64,000 nt of DNA from Mycobacterium vicinigordonae. GTDB lineage: Bacteria; Actinomycetota; Actinomycetes; Mycobacteriales; Mycobacteriaceae. The notes beneath the pieces were generated by a model, which saw nothing but the letters and a program-made list of their open reading frames with translations, did not search any database and was not told the DNA's origin. The stretch is from positions 1 through 64,000 of the forward strand of contig NZ_CP059165.1 in assembly GCF_013466425.1 (NCBI RefSeq). Reading direction: 5' to 3'. A program made the translations under genes and the position numbers. Below, piece by piece: positions 15,012 to 26,290 of this stretch. Positions within the stretch are counted from its first letter, which is position 1, and each line of letters starts with the position of its first letter.

Positions 15012-15560
15012 ATGGCAGACTGTGATCCCGTGACCAACAGCCCCATCCAGACCGCCACCGCCACGCTGCACACCAACCGGGGAGACGTCAAAGTCGCCCT
15101 GTTCGGCAACCACGCGCCCAAGACCGTCGCCAACTTCGTCGGACTTGCGCAGGGCACCAAGGAGTACTCGACGCAGAACGCCTCAGGTGGTCCGTCGGGC
15201 CCGTTCTACGACGGCGCGGTCTTCCACCGGGTGATCGGGGGATTCATGATCCAGGGCGGCGACCCGACCGGCACCGGCCGTGGCGGACCGGGCTACAAAT
15301 TCGCCGACGAGTTCCACCCCGAACTGCAATTCGACCGCCCCTACCTGCTCGCGATGGCCAACGCTGGCCCCGGCACCAACGGCTCGCAGTTCTTCATCAC
15401 CGTCGGCCCGACCCCACACCTGAACCGTCGCCACACCATCTTCGGTGAGGTGATCGATCCGGAGTCGCAGCGCGTCGTCGACGCCATCGCCACCACGGCC
15501 ACTGACGGCAACGACCGTCCGCTCGAGCCGGTGGTAATCGAGTCGATCACCATCTCCTGA
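15012..15560 (+). CDS. ppiA: Cyclophilin-type peptidyl-prolyl cis-trans isomerase A
   Basis: Cytosolic PPIase that speeds cis-trans isomerisation of proline bonds during folding. The 182 residues equal the length of M. tuberculosis PpiA. The cyclophilin active-site motifs are all present: [19 protein letters not shown] (catalytic Arg), [19 protein letters not shown] and HTIFGEV. ATG 15012 gives the conserved MADCD N terminus; an in-frame upstream start at 14946 would add residues not seen in homologues. No signal peptide. Confidence 0.97.
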   Translation: MADCDPVTNSPIQTATATLHTNRGDVKVALFGNHAPKTVANFVGLAQGTKEYSTQNASGGPSGPFYDGAVFHRVIGGFMIQGGDPTGTGRGGPGYKFADEFHPELQFDRPYLLAMANAGPGTNGSQFFITVGPTPHLNRRHTIFGEVIDPESQRVVDAIATTATDGNDRPLEPVVIESITIS

Positions 15561-15569
15561 GCGCTGGCC

Positions 15570-15986
15570 TCACCGGCCCGCGTAGCCGGCGTCGGTGAGT
15601 GCGTCGAGAACCTCCAGCGGGTCGGTTCCGAGGTCCCAGCGGGACAGCACCATCAGCCCACCGCCAACCGTTTCGATCTCGAGTAGGCGGATTCTGCGGC
15701 CGTGGCGGCGGAATTCGGAGATCCGGATGATCTCGATCGAATCCCGGCGCAATAATTGCGTCCGGAACCAGCCGCGCAGTACCAGACCGTCGTCAGTGAT
15801 TGCCAGCTTGGGCCGAGCGCGCCACGACGCGCCGGCAAACAAGATCAGGCCCACGGCCACGATCCCGGCGATAACCCGCCCAGGCGGGTCTGTGACCAGC
15901 GTCACAGCCGCGATAGCCATCAAGACGCCGGCGAGTCCACAGCCAGCGATTCCCGCAGTGGGCGGCGCCCATTGAGTTTGCTGCAT
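15570..15986 (-). CDS. PH-domain membrane protein, Rv0010c-like
   Basis: A 138-residue protein with two adjacent membrane helices (IAGCGLAGVLMAIAAVTLV and VIAGIVAVGLILFAGASW) followed by a small bacterial PH-like domain (PKLAITDDGLVLRGWF through LDALTDAGY). It matches Rv0010c in place and layout, convergent with ppiA and upstream of crgA. No function is established. The start is ATG at 15986. Confidence 0.85.
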   Translation of the reverse strand: MQQTQWAPPTAGIAGCGLAGVLMAIAAVTLVTDPPGRVIAGIVAVGLILFAGASWRARPKLAITDDGLVLRGWFRTQLLRRDSIEIIRISEFRRHGRRIRLLEIETVGGGLMVLSRWDLGTDPLEVLDALTDAGYAGR

Positions 15987-16154
15987 GTCCTACCTGGACC
16001 CTCTCACCACTATGGATACGGTTATCCACAGCAGCTATCAACAGTGGGGATGAATCACACGCTTGTGATTGGGTGACGGAATGGTTGCTAGCGGGCTAAC
16101 AAAACACTCGCCGGATGAATGCATTTTCCTCCGCGGCACCCTCGGTGTGATGGC

Positions 16155-16436
16155 TCAGTGCCACCGCATCGTGAGCAACAACCCGGTGATCATGAAAGCG
16201 AACGCGATCGCGTAGTTCATCGGGCCCAGATCGGTCATCCAGTGCAGGGCTGCCGGGGCCTGCTGGCTCATGGCGCCCAGCTGGAACACCATTAGCCAGA
16301 TCAGCCCAATCAGCATCAGGCCGATGAACAAGGCGACGAACCACGCGCTCGACGGCCCGACCTTCACCTTCACCGGTGTGCGGCTCACGGCGCTGATGGT
16401 GAAGTCGTTCTTCTTGCGGACCTTGGACTTCGGCAT
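16155..16436 (-). CDS. crgA: Cell division protein CrgA
   Basis: CrgA is a small divisome membrane protein that interacts with FtsZ, FtsI and CwsA. The 93 residues equal the M. tuberculosis length. The N terminus [17 protein letters not shown] is basic and cytoplasmic. It is followed by two membrane helices, [20 protein letters not shown] and [18 protein letters not shown], with a short loop containing WMTDLG. It lies next to the Rv0010c and Rv0012 homologues, as in other mycobacteria. Confidence 0.97.
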   Translation of the reverse strand: MPKSKVRKKNDFTISAVSRTPVKVKVGPSSAWFVALFIGLMLIGLIWLMVFQLGAMSQQAPAALHWMTDLGPMNYAIAFAFMITGLLLTMRWH

Positions 16437-16583
16437 TTACGACCTCTGGTATCAAGCGGGTGGTGTCAAAATGAGCCCGGCAGGTGCAACGATTACCGTT
16501 ACGGCTGCGGGCACAACTTGGGTACGAGACTAGCCCACCCCGCAGTGACGTCCGGAAACCCGCCAGGAAAAGCAGGAGAGGCC

Positions 16584-17351
16584 GTGTCCGATCAGACGGG
16601 CGACCAGTCCACCGGGCAGCGGCGGTCGCCGTGGCGCTTCGGTGTCCCGGTGGTGTGTCTGCTGGCCGGGTTGCTGTTGGCGGCGACGCACGGGGTGTCC
16701 GGCGGGGCCGAGATCCGCCGCAGCGACGCGCCCCGGCTGGTCGACCTGGTACGCGAGACGCGGTCCTCGGTGAGTCGCCTGGACGCCGAGCGGCAGGCGC
16801 TGAGCCACAAGATCGACTCCGCACATGGCAGGTCCTCGTCCGCGGCGCTGCAAGCGATGCTCAAACGGGCGGCCGAACTGGCCGGTGAAGCCGATATGAA
16901 CCCGGCGCACGGGCCAGGCTTGGTGGTTGTCCTCAACGACGCCCAGCGCGACGCCGAGGGACGCTTCCCCCGCGATGCCACCCCCGACGACCTGGTGGTG
17001 CACCAGCAGGACATCGACGGCGTCCTCAACGCGATGTGGAGCGCGGGAGCCGACGCGATCCAGATGCAGGACCAGCGGATCATCGCCACCTCGGTGGTTC
17101 GCTGCGTCGGTAACACGTTGCTGCTCAACGGACGCACCTACAGCCCGCCGTACACCATCACCGCGATCGGCAACGCGACCGCGATGCAAAGTGCGTTGGC
17201 CGCGGCCCCATTGGTGACGCTGTACCGGCAGTACGTGGTCCGCTTCGGCCTCGGCTACCGGGAGGAAGTCAAATCCGATGTGGCGGTCGCCGGGCATTCC
17301 GAGCCGGTGCGCCTGCACTACGCCCAGCCGATGGGGCCGATCGGCTACTGA
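16584..17351 (+). CDS. DUF881 membrane-anchored protein, Rv0012-like
   Basis: A DUF881 protein of 255 residues, with one N-terminal membrane helix (GVPVVCLLAGLLLAATHGV) then an extracytoplasmic part with a coiled-coil-like segment (LVRETRSSVSRLDAERQAL) and the DUF881 core (AWNPAHGPGLVVVL-type motif here MNPAHGPGLVVVLNDAQRD, then GNTLLLNGRTYSPPYTITAI). DUF881 genes cluster with division genes, but their function is unknown. The GTG at 16584 was chosen because GGAG lies 5-9 bp upstream; the frame remains open to a TTG at 16518. Confidence 0.87.
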   Translation: MSDQTGDQSTGQRRSPWRFGVPVVCLLAGLLLAATHGVSGGAEIRRSDAPRLVDLVRETRSSVSRLDAERQALSHKIDSAHGRSSSAALQAMLKRAAELAGEADMNPAHGPGLVVVLNDAQRDAEGRFPRDATPDDLVVHQQDIDGVLNAMWSAGADAIQMQDQRIIATSVVRCVGNTLLLNGRTYSPPYTITAIGNATAMQSALAAAPLVTLYRQYVVRFGLGYREEVKSDVAVAGHSEPVRLHYAQPMGPIGY

Positions 17352-17386
17352 GCGGGGCGGCGCTGTTCGGACGGTACCCTGTCACG

Positions 17387-18082
17387 ATGCGGATCCTGGT
17401 CGTCGACAACTACGACAGCTTCGTGTTCAACCTGGTCCAGTACTTAGGCCAGCTGGGCGTCGAGGCCACTGTGTGGCGCAACGACGACACCCGCCTTTCC
17501 GACGCTGACGATGTCGCCGGCCAGTTCGACGGCGTCCTGCTCAGCCCGGGGCCTGGCACCCCGGAGCGTGCCGGGGCGTCGATCAGGCTGGTTCGCGCGT
17601 GCGCAGCGAGGGGCACCCCCCTGTTGGGGGTGTGCCTGGGACACCAGGCCATCGGTGTGGCGTTCGGCGCCACCGTGGACCGGGCGCCAGAGTTGTTGCA
17701 CGGCAAGACCAGCAGCGTTTTACATACGAATGTTGGTGTGCTGCAAGGACTTCCGGATCCCTTCACGGCCACCCGGTACCACTCGCTGACAATTCTGCCG
17801 GAGTCGCTACCGGCGCAGCTCGAGGCCATTGCACATACCCGCAGCGGAGTGATCATGGCCGTGCGGCACACCGAACTGCCTATTCACGGCGTTCAGTTCC
17901 ACCCGGAGTCGATCCTGACCGAGGGGGGCCACCGAATGCTGGCGAACTGGCTCACCTACTGCGGCTGGGTCCGCGACGACACGCTGGTGCGTCGCTTGGA
18001 GAACGAAGTCCTCACCGCGATTCGACCGCACTTTCCCGGCGAAACGGGTGACTCGGCGACTACTGACCGAACTTCAGCGTGA
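17387..18082 (+). CDS. trpG: Glutamine amidotransferase, TrpG/PabA type
   Basis: Class I glutamine amidotransferase that releases ammonia for a chorismate-using partner. It may serve 4-amino-4-deoxychorismate (folate) synthesis, anthranilate synthesis or both. The 231 residues show DNYDSFVFNLVQYL, oxyanion-hole LSPGPGTPERAG, the nucleophile Cys in LLGVCLGHQAIGVAFG, and the His/Glu pair in GVQFHPESILTEGG. The 3' end overlaps the 3' end of the convergent pknB gene by 23 bp. The symbol follows the M. tuberculosis annotation of Rv0013; pabA may describe its role better. Confidence 0.93.
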   Translation: MRILVVDNYDSFVFNLVQYLGQLGVEATVWRNDDTRLSDADDVAGQFDGVLLSPGPGTPERAGASIRLVRACAARGTPLLGVCLGHQAIGVAFGATVDRAPELLHGKTSSVLHTNVGVLQGLPDPFTATRYHSLTILPESLPAQLEAIAHTRSGVIMAVRHTELPIHGVQFHPESILTEGGHRMLANWLTYCGWVRDDTLVRRLENEVLTAIRPHFPGETGDSATTDRTSA

Positions 18083-19933
18083 TCACGCCGTCCCGGTTCA
18101 CGCCGCTGCCCGCCGACGGGCTCTGATAAACGATCTTGTTGTGCTGGGAGCCCCCGGCGTCCACGTCGGGCCCCTTGTCGAGGACTCCGGTCCAGCCCAA
18201 CGCCCGCAACCGCGGTTCGGCATCGGTCCAGAACATCCCCGACAGATCGGGCATGACGAACTGGTTGCCCTTGGACACCTGCAACTCGATCACCGAATCG
18301 ACCGGAACCGTGGTGCCCGCGGGTGGGTTGGTGCCGATCACGTCGCCGGCCGTGCGCGGGCTGTCCACCGAAGCCTGACTGAACCGCGAAAACCCGTACA
18401 CGGTGAGGTTCTTCTGCGCCATTTCCACCGTCTGGCCCGCGACGTCGGGGATCTGCTTGGTCTCGGGCCCCGAGCCCACGATGATCGTGATCACGTTGGT
18501 GATGGCCGACGTCTGATTGGCTGGCGGGTTCGTTCCGGTCACCTTGCCCGCCATCTCCGGGCTGGACGGCGCACTGGATTGCTTGAACTTGGTGAACCCG
18601 GCCGCGGTGAGCTTCTTGACCGCCTCGGCGTAGGTCAGCGACGAGACATCGGGCACCTCACGCTGCTCGGGCCCGGTGGACACGTTGATGGTGATCTCGT
18701 CTCCGGCGCCTACCGACGCGCTGGCAGACGGGTCGGTGCCGATGACGTGATCGGGCGGGATGCTGGAGTCGGGCTTTTGCTGGGTGCGCGTCTTGAAACC
18801 CTTGTTCTGCAGCGAGGCGATGGCGTCAGCGGCCGTCTGGCCGCGCACGTCGGGAACCTGGACCTTGCGGGTATTGCCGCCGAACGTGTTGATCGCGATG
18901 GTCACGATCACCGTCAGCACCGCCAGCACGGCGACCACGGCCACCCATCGGCCTACCGACGCCGCCCCCCGATTGTCGGAGTCGTCGAAACGTTGCCGGG
19001 GCAGCGGGTCGGTGCGGGGGCCACCGTGGCCCGGGCCCCCGGACGAGAGCATCGACCTACGCTCGGCCCCGGTCAGCACCTTGGGCGCTTCGGGCGTTTC
19101 GCCGTTGTGCACCCGTACCAGGTCGGCGCGCATCTCCGCGGCGGTCTGGTATCGGTTCTCCGGATTCTTGGCCAGCGCCTTGAGCACCACGGCGTCGAGT
19201 TCGGCGGAGATGCCCTCGTGTCGTTCCGAGGGCGGAACGGGGTCTTCCCGGACATGCTGGTAGGCGACCGACACCGGCGTGTCACCGGTGAAAGGCGGTT
19301 CCCCGGTGAGCATTTCGTACAACACGCAGCCCAGCGAGTAGACGTCGGAGCGGGCGTCGACCGAGTCGCCGCGGGCCTGCTCCGGCGAAAGGTATTGCGC
19401 GGTGCCGATCACCGCGGCGGTCTGGGTGACGCTGTTGCCGCTGTCGGCGATTGCGCGGGCGATGCCGAAGTCCATCACCTTCACCGCGTTGGTGGAGCTG
19501 ATCATGATGTTCGCCGGCTTGACGTCACGGTGGATGATGCCGTTTTGGTGGCTGAAGTTCAGCGCCTGACAGGCATCCGCGATCACCTCGATGGCGCGCT
19601 TGGGTGTCATGGGACCGTCGGTGTGCACGATGTCGCGCAAGGTGACGCCGTCGACGTACTCCATGACGATGTAGGGCAGGGGTCCCGCGGGTGTCTCGGC
19701 TTCTCCGGTGTCGTAGACCGCGACGATCGCAGGGTGGTTCAGCGCGGCCGCGTTCTGCGCCTCACGGCGGAACCGTAGGTAGAAACTGGGGTCGCGGGCC
19801 AGGTCGGCGCGCAGTACTTTGACCGCGACGTCGCGGTGTAGCCGGGTGTCGCGGGCGAGGTGAACTTCGGACATCCCGCCGAAACCGAGGATGTCGCCAA
19901 GTTCGTAACGGTCGGACAGATGCCGAGGGGTGG

Positions 19934-19937
<4 letters not shown>
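18060..19937 (-). CDS. pknB: Serine/threonine protein kinase PknB with four PASTA domains
   Basis: Essential transmembrane kinase controlling peptidoglycan synthesis and division. The 625 residues compare with 626 in M. tuberculosis. The kinase domain shows the glycine loop [13 protein letters not shown], catalytic [16 protein letters not shown] and an activation loop with the autophosphorylated Thr-Gln-Thr ([19 protein letters not shown]). A juxtamembrane linker precedes the single helix [19 protein letters not shown]. Four extracellular PASTA repeats follow, each beginning V/IPDV, which bind muropeptides and lipid II in the family. The gene overlaps pknA by 4 bp and is last in the fhaA-pknB operon. 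Confidence 0.98.
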
Positions 19938-21190
<1,253 letters not shown>

Positions 21191-21263
21191 GCTGTGCCTC
21201 CCGCTCGCTCCGGTCCGCGCGTGTTCCGCGCGGCGATGTTCACGCGCTCTTGCCTGCGGCGAC

Positions 21264-22742
21264 TCATGGTCCCCCTTGCAACGCAGCTTCGATCACTGCC
21301 CGCCCGATCGGCGCCGCCAGTGCGCCACCGGTCGCGGACAGCCGATCGGCCCCGTTCTCCACTAGTACCGCCACGGCGATCTTGGGGGCCTGCGCGGGTG
21401 CGAAGGCGATGTACCACGCGTGTGGTGGCGTATGCCGCGGATCGGTGCCGTGCTCTGCGGTACCTGTCTTGGATGCGATCTGCACGCCGGGGATGGCCCC
21501 TTTCTGCTGTGCGTTTTTTTCGGCGCCGACCATTAGCTCTGTTAGCTTAGCGGCGACCTGCGGCGACACCACGCGGCGTTGTTGATAGGGGGCGGTGGAA
21601 CTGATATTGGCCAGGTCGGGGCCCTTGAGGCTTTGCACCAGGTAGGGCCGCATCAGGACGCCGCCGTTGGCGATCGTCGCAGCCACTTCGGCGTTCTGCA
21701 GGGGAGTCAGCGCGACGTCCTTCTGGCCGATACTGGTCATCCCCAACGCGGCACCGTCCGCGATAGGCCCAACGGTGGATTCGGCGACCTGCAGCGGAAG
21801 CGGATCGGGTGCGTCGTCCAGACCGAAGGCGCGGGCCATGCTGCGCAGCGCGTCGGTGCCGGTGAGCAGCCCCAGTTGAACGAACGCGGTGTTGCACGAC
21901 TTTGCGAATGCCTCACTCAATGACACGGTCGGCCCCGTGTCGCACGGCGTACCGCCGAAGTTCTCCAGAGTGGCCGTGCTGTTGGGTAGTGGAATCCGTG
22001 CCGCCGCGGTCAGCTGCTGGTTCTCGGTGGAACCGGCGGCTAGCGCAGCGGCTGTGGTGATCACCTTGAACGTGGAACCGGGCGGGTATGTCTCGGAGAT
22101 CGCCCGGTTTATCAGCGGAGAGTCGGGGCTGTCCCGAAGCTGCTGCCAGGCCTGGGCCTGCACGTCGGGATTGTGCGAGGCCAGCAGGTTGGGGTCGTAT
22201 GACGGAGATGAGACCAGAGCCAGGATCTTGCCGGTCGACGGTTCCAGCGCTACCACGGCGCCCTTGCACGGTGCACCGCCGCAACCCTGCTGCATCGCGT
22301 CCCAGGCGGCCTGCTGGATGCGCGGGTTGATGGTGGTGTCCACGTTCCCACCCCGCGGGTCGCGGCCGGTGAAGAAGTCGGCCAGCCGCCTGCCGAACAG
22401 GCGCTCGTCGGATCCGTTCAGCAGCAGGTCCTCGGCTCGCTCCAGACCGGCGCTGGAATAGCGCAGCGAGTAGAACCCGGTAACCGGCGCAAAGACGGCG
22501 GGGTTGGGGTACACCCGCAGGAAGCGGAACCGGCTGTCGGTGGCCACCGAATAGGCCAGCAGTTGGCCACCGGCAATGATCTGGCCGCGCTGGCGTGAAT
22601 ACTCGTCGAGCAGCACCCGCTGGTTACGCGGGTCGGCGCGCAATCCGTCGGCGGTGAAGACCTGCGTCATCGTGGCATTGAGCAGAAGCAACACGATCAG
22701 CGCCATCACGGTCACCGAGATCCGGCGCAGCGAGGTGTTCAT
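21264..22742 (-). CDS. pbpA: Penicillin-binding protein PbpA (class B transpeptidase)
   Basis: Peptidoglycan transpeptidase acting with its SEDS partner RodA. The 492 residues begin with a membrane anchor ([18 protein letters not shown]) and a non-catalytic dimerisation domain. The penicillin-binding domain follows with SxxK ([11 protein letters not shown]), SxN (KSCNTAF) and KTG ([10 protein letters not shown]). ATG 22742 was chosen by match to the M. tuberculosis N terminus and because it overlaps the rodA stop by 4 bp; the open frame to 22898 lies inside rodA. PknB phosphorylates PbpA in M. tuberculosis (known, not shown here). Confidence 0.97.
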   Translation of the reverse strand: MNTSLRRISVTVMALIVLLLLNATMTQVFTADGLRADPRNQRVLLDEYSRQRGQIIAGGQLLAYSVATDSRFRFLRVYPNPAVFAPVTGFYSLRYSSAGLERAEDLLLNGSDERLFGRRLADFFTGRDPRGGNVDTTINPRIQQAAWDAMQQGCGGAPCKGAVVALEPSTGKILALVSSPSYDPNLLASHNPDVQAQAWQQLRDSPDSPLINRAISETYPPGSTFKVITTAAALAAGSTENQQLTAAARIPLPNSTATLENFGGTPCDTGPTVSLSEAFAKSCNTAFVQLGLLTGTDALRSMARAFGLDDAPDPLPLQVAESTVGPIADGAALGMTSIGQKDVALTPLQNAEVAATIANGGVLMRPYLVQSLKGPDLANISSTAPYQQRRVVSPQVAAKLTELMVGAEKNAQQKGAIPGVQIASKTGTAEHGTDPRHTPPHAWYIAFAPAQAPKIAVAVLVENGADRLSATGGALAAPIGRAVIEAALQGGP

Positions 22743-24154
22743 ACGCGCTCGATCACCTCGGTGTTGGCCGCGGCTATCGGCGACTTCTTCTTTCGGGGAC
22801 GGGTGCGCAACGGACGCCGGGCTCCGTCGGAGATCCGCGCCAGTATGGCCAGCAACACGTAGTTGGCCAATAGCGACGACCCGCCGTAGGACAGCCACGG
22901 CGTGGTCAAGCCGGTCAGCGGAATCAGCTGGGTTACCCCGCCGACGACGATAAACAGCTGAATGGCCAACGCTGAGGCGAGGCCCGCTGCCAGCAGCTTG
23001 CCGAAGCTGTCGCGAGTGGCGATCGCGGTGCGCATGCCGCGGATGATGACGATCGTGTACAGCATCAGAATGCTGGCCAGGCCCACCAGGCCCAGCTCTT
23101 CGCCGAACGCGGCAGTGATGAAGTCGGTAGACGCAGCGGGCACGGTATCGGGCTGGCCGTTACCCAATCCGGTCCCGAAGATGCCGCCGGTGGCGAAGCT
23201 GAACAGCGCCTGCACCATCTGGTAGCCATTGCCGTCGGGGTCGGCGAACGGATCCAGCCACGTCTGGACCCGAACCCGGACGTGGTCGAACGAGTAGTAG
23301 GCGGCCACGCTGCCCATCGCGAACAACACCAGTCCCAGCACGACCCAGCTGAACCGCTGGGTCGCCAGGTACACCACCACCAGAAACGACGAGTACAGCA
23401 GCAGCGAGGTGCCGAGGTCTTTCTCGAAGACCATCACCGCCACCGAGATCACCCAGGCCGCCAGGAGCGGTGCGAGGTCGCGTGGGCGCGGCAGCGTCAT
23501 ACCCATCAGGTGCTTGCCGGCGCTGGTGAACAGGTTGCGCTTGGCCACCAGGACCGCTGAGAAGAAGATCAGCAGCAGGATTTTGGAGAACTCGGCGGGC
23601 TGAATCGAGAAGCCGGGCAACCGAATCCAGATTTTCGCCCCGTTCTGCTCGGACAGCGACTTGGGCAGTAGCGCGGGGATAACCAGCAGCACCAAACCCG
23701 TCAACCCGCAGATGTAGCCGTAGCGCGCGAGTTGGCGGTGATCCTTGAGAAAGGACACCACCAACGCAAACGAGATGACCCCGACCAGCGTCCAGAGCAT
23801 CTGCTGATTGGCGCTGGGGTGACCGTGCCGGCCGACTTCCTTGTCCGACAGATCCAGGCGGTGGATCATCACCAGGCCGAGGCCGTTGAGCAGCGCAACC
23901 ACCGGCAGCAGCAGCGGATCGGTGTAGGGCGCGAAGCGCCGCAGGGCAAGGTGGGCGAAGATGAACAGCGTCAGAAACCCCAGCCCGTAGGTGACCAGGT
24001 CCCAGTGCAGACCCCGCTCCTGGTTGGCCTCCACGATCATCAGCGCGGCGACGGTGATGATCGTGGCGAAAACCAGCAACAACAGCTCTGCGTTGCGCCG
24101 GGTCGGTAGCGGAGGAGTCACCGCAACCGGTGCGGGCAGTTCCGTCGTTGTCAT
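22739..24154 (-). CDS. rodA: SEDS-family peptidoglycan polymerase RodA
   Basis: Polytopic membrane glycosyltransferase that polymerises lipid II with PbpA. The 471 residues show many membrane helices, a cytoplasmic Arg-rich C terminus (RPLRTRPRKKKSP) and SEDS motifs such as WIRLPGFSIQPAEFSKILLL (containing the conserved Pro-Ala-Glu), the long extracellular loop with DHVRVRVQTWLDPFADP, and GLTTPWLSYGGSSLLANY. It overlaps both neighbours by 4 bp, so pstP-rodA-pbpA are translationally coupled. Confidence 0.97.
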   Translation of the reverse strand: MTTTELPAPVAVTPPLPTRRNAELLLLVFATIITVAALMIVEANQERGLHWDLVTYGLGFLTLFIFAHLALRRFAPYTDPLLLPVVALLNGLGLVMIHRLDLSDKEVGRHGHPSANQQMLWTLVGVISFALVVSFLKDHRQLARYGYICGLTGLVLLVIPALLPKSLSEQNGAKIWIRLPGFSIQPAEFSKILLLIFFSAVLVAKRNLFTSAGKHLMGMTLPRPRDLAPLLAAWVISVAVMVFEKDLGTSLLLYSSFLVVVYLATQRFSWVVLGLVLFAMGSVAAYYSFDHVRVRVQTWLDPFADPDGNGYQMVQALFSFATGGIFGTGLGNGQPDTVPAASTDFITAAFGEELGLVGLASILMLYTIVIIRGMRTAIATRDSFGKLLAAGLASALAIQLFIVVGGVTQLIPLTGLTTPWLSYGGSSLLANYVLLAILARISDGARRPLRTRPRKKKSPIAAANTEVIERV

Positions 24155-25662
24155 GCCGCTGTCCGGCAGTCCACGCCTGGTTTTTGTGCGGGTTGTACGG
24201 TTTCGGTCACCGCCGGTGGCGCAGTTGTGGTTGCCGGGCTGCTGCTGGATGGAGCGATCGCTGTTGAAGGAGTGGGCACTGTGCTGGAGGGCGTCGTGGT
24301 TGTCGACGAGCCGCTGGTGGTAGTCGGCGGCGGGGCGCTGCTTTCCGGGGTGCCGCTGCTGTGGGTCGACGGGGCCGAAGGTTCAGTCGGTGACGTGGTG
24401 CCCGACTGGCAGATCGGAAGTAGCCCGGCTGCCAATTTGCGCAGCTGGTTGCGGGCGTCCTCCAGGCTTCCGGAGGGCAGCCCGGACTGCACCGCAGCGC
24501 GCTCGGATTGACGAAGATCGTCCAGTTTGAGCTGCCGGCAGCCGGCCGTTCCGGGTGGCGCTTCGGTCACCACGTTCTGCGCGTTGACGCAGCCGACCAG
24601 GTGTACCTCGTGCATCGACATGCCCAGCAACGACCCCTGGACGCCCCGCATGATGGCGACGGATGCGCCGTTGGTGGCGACGTAGTAGTTGTCCCGCACG
24701 ATCATCCGGCCGATGAACAGGCCAGCCAGTAGCAGCAGCACTACCAGCGTGACGACCAGAAAGAGCCGCCGGCGCGGCCAGCGCAACTTCTTCGGCGGTT
24801 CCGCTTGCGGCGCAACGCGTTTCGCGGCCTCCGGGCGGGGCCTTATCGCTGAAGCTCGGCCGGCGGCGGTGTTGGGCAGCGTTAGTTGATCGTCGTCGTT
24901 GTCGCCGGACACCGCGCCGGCCAGAATGGGCTGGGTCTGCCCTATCTCGTCGTCGACGACGTCGGCCACGACAACGGTGACGTTGTCGGGGCCACCGCCA
25001 CGCAGCGCAAGCTCGATCAGCCGATACGCGCTCTCGGCGACGTCGGGGATCTGCAGCGCCTCGGCGATGGTCTCATCGCTGACGGGGTCGGAAAGCCCGT
25101 CGGAGCACAGCAGGTAACGGTCGCCGGCGCGGGCTTCCCGCATGGTCAGCGTCGGCTCGACCTCGTGGCCGGTCAGCGCGCGCATGATCAACGACCGCTG
25201 CGGGTGGCTGTGCGCTTCTTCGGCGGTGATCCGGCCTTCGTCGACCAGCGTCTGGACGAACGTGTCGTCCTTGGTGATCTGGGTCAGTTCGCCGTCGCGG
25301 AAAAGGTAGCCGCGCGAATCCCCGATATGCGCCAGCCCGAGGCGGTCGCCCGCGAACAGGATCGCGGTCAGGGTGGTCCCCATGCCCTCGAGGTCGGGCT
25401 CCATTTCGACCTGAGCGGCGATCGCGGAGTTGCCCTCGCGTACCGCTGCGTCCAGCTTGGCCAGCAGGTCTCCGCCGGGCTCGTCGTAGTCGAGTGGCGC
25501 CAGTGCGCCGACCACCAACTGGGAGGCGACTTCACCGGCGGCGTGGCCGCCCATACCGTCGGCCAGAGCCAACAGCCGCGCACCGGCGTAGACCGAGTCT
25601 TCGTTGTTGGAGCGCACCAAGCCTCGGTCGCTGCGGGCGGCGTAGCGCAGGACTAGTGTCAC
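24151..25662 (-). CDS. pstP: PP2C-type Ser/Thr phosphatase PstP
   Basis: The phosphatase that reverses PknA/PknB signalling. It has 503 residues, against about 514 in M. tuberculosis. The catalytic domain (1-240) carries PP2C metal-binding motifs SNNEDSVYAG, LADGMGGHAAGEVAS, GDSRGYLFRDG and GGPDNVTVVVADV. A linker, one membrane helix (LFLVVTLVVLLLLAGLFIG) and an extracellular domain ending in a Ser/Thr/Pro-rich stretch and two Cys residues follow. The extracellular part diverges strongly from M. tuberculosis. GTG 25662 was chosen because it follows a GAGGAG site and fits the MTLVLRYAARSDRGL start. Confidence 0.96.
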   Translation of the reverse strand: MTLVLRYAARSDRGLVRSNNEDSVYAGARLLALADGMGGHAAGEVASQLVVGALAPLDYDEPGGDLLAKLDAAVREGNSAIAAQVEMEPDLEGMGTTLTAILFAGDRLGLAHIGDSRGYLFRDGELTQITKDDTFVQTLVDEGRITAEEAHSHPQRSLIMRALTGHEVEPTLTMREARAGDRYLLCSDGLSDPVSDETIAEALQIPDVAESAYRLIELALRGGGPDNVTVVVADVVDDEIGQTQPILAGAVSGDNDDDQLTLPNTAAGRASAIRPRPEAAKRVAPQAEPPKKLRWPRRRLFLVVTLVVLLLLAGLFIGRMIVRDNYYVATNGASVAIMRGVQGSLLGMSMHEVHLVGCVNAQNVVTEAPPGTAGCRQLKLDDLRQSERAAVQSGLPSGSLEDARNQLRKLAAGLLPICQSGTTSPTEPSAPSTHSSGTPESSAPPPTTTSGSSTTTTPSSTVPTPSTAIAPSSSSPATTTAPPAVTETVQPAQKPGVDCRTAA

Positions 25663-25726
25663 GGGCGCAACTCCTCGACCCTGGCTCGCAACCCCGGCGA
25701 GCCGGCGCCGTCGCCATCTGCGCGCC

Positions 25727-26194
25727 TCACGGGCGCAACTCGATAGCCGTCTTGCCGATCCGAACCGGCGTACCTATGGGAACTCGTACCGCAGTCGTCA
25801 CCTTCGCCCTGTCAAGGTAAGTGCCGTTCGTCGAACCTAGATCTTCCACATACCATTCCGAACCGCGTTGGGACAGCCTGGCATGCCGAGTCGATGCGTA
25901 ATCGTCAGTCAACACCAACGTCGAATCATCCGCGCGCCCGATCAGCACCGGCTGTCCGCTGAGCGTGATGCGGGCTCCGGCCAGCGCCCCCTCTGTGACG
26001 ACCAGATAGCGGACCGAGTCTCGGCGTTGCCGTGACGGCAGCAGGCTGCCGCGCAACGCAAGCCCACGCCGCACCATGACCGCACCCGTCGGGGCGTAGA
26101 TGTCGGTGCGCAGGATCCGCAGCACCGACCAGATGAAGAGCCACAACAGCATTAGGAACCCGGCGCGCGTCAGTTGCAGAACCAAACCCTGCAT
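25727..26194 (-). CDS. fhaB: FHA-domain protein FhaB (FipA)
   Basis: Phosphothreonine-binding protein linking kinase signalling to cell division; in M. tuberculosis it is called FipA and contacts FtsZ and FtsQ. Its 155 residues equal the tuberculosis length. It has an N-terminal membrane helix (AGFLMLLWLFIWSVLRILR) and a C-terminal FHA domain with VLIGRADDSTLVL, STRHARLS and DLGSTNGTYLD. ATG 26194 gives the conserved MQGLVLQLT N terminus; the extension to 26263 is not supported. The gene lies between fhaA and pstP in the operon. Confidence 0.96.
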   Translation of the reverse strand: MQGLVLQLTRAGFLMLLWLFIWSVLRILRTDIYAPTGAVMVRRGLALRGSLLPSRQRRDSVRYLVVTEGALAGARITLSGQPVLIGRADDSTLVLTDDYASTRHARLSQRGSEWYVEDLGSTNGTYLDRAKVTTAVRVPIGTPVRIGKTAIELRP

Positions 26195-26290
26195 CTGGCG
26201 GTCCTTTCCGTCCCGGCGCTGCCCACCCCCTGCCCGCGATATCGGGCATCTCAGCAAAGACACAATACTGGGATGCCGGCCGGGGTGGGG

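Noticed and set aside
18048..19778. A 576-codon open frame on the plus strand
   Set aside because: It lies entirely antisense to pknB. High GC opens such frames; the translation is His/Arg/Val-rich without recognisable domains, while the minus strand encodes a textbook kinase.
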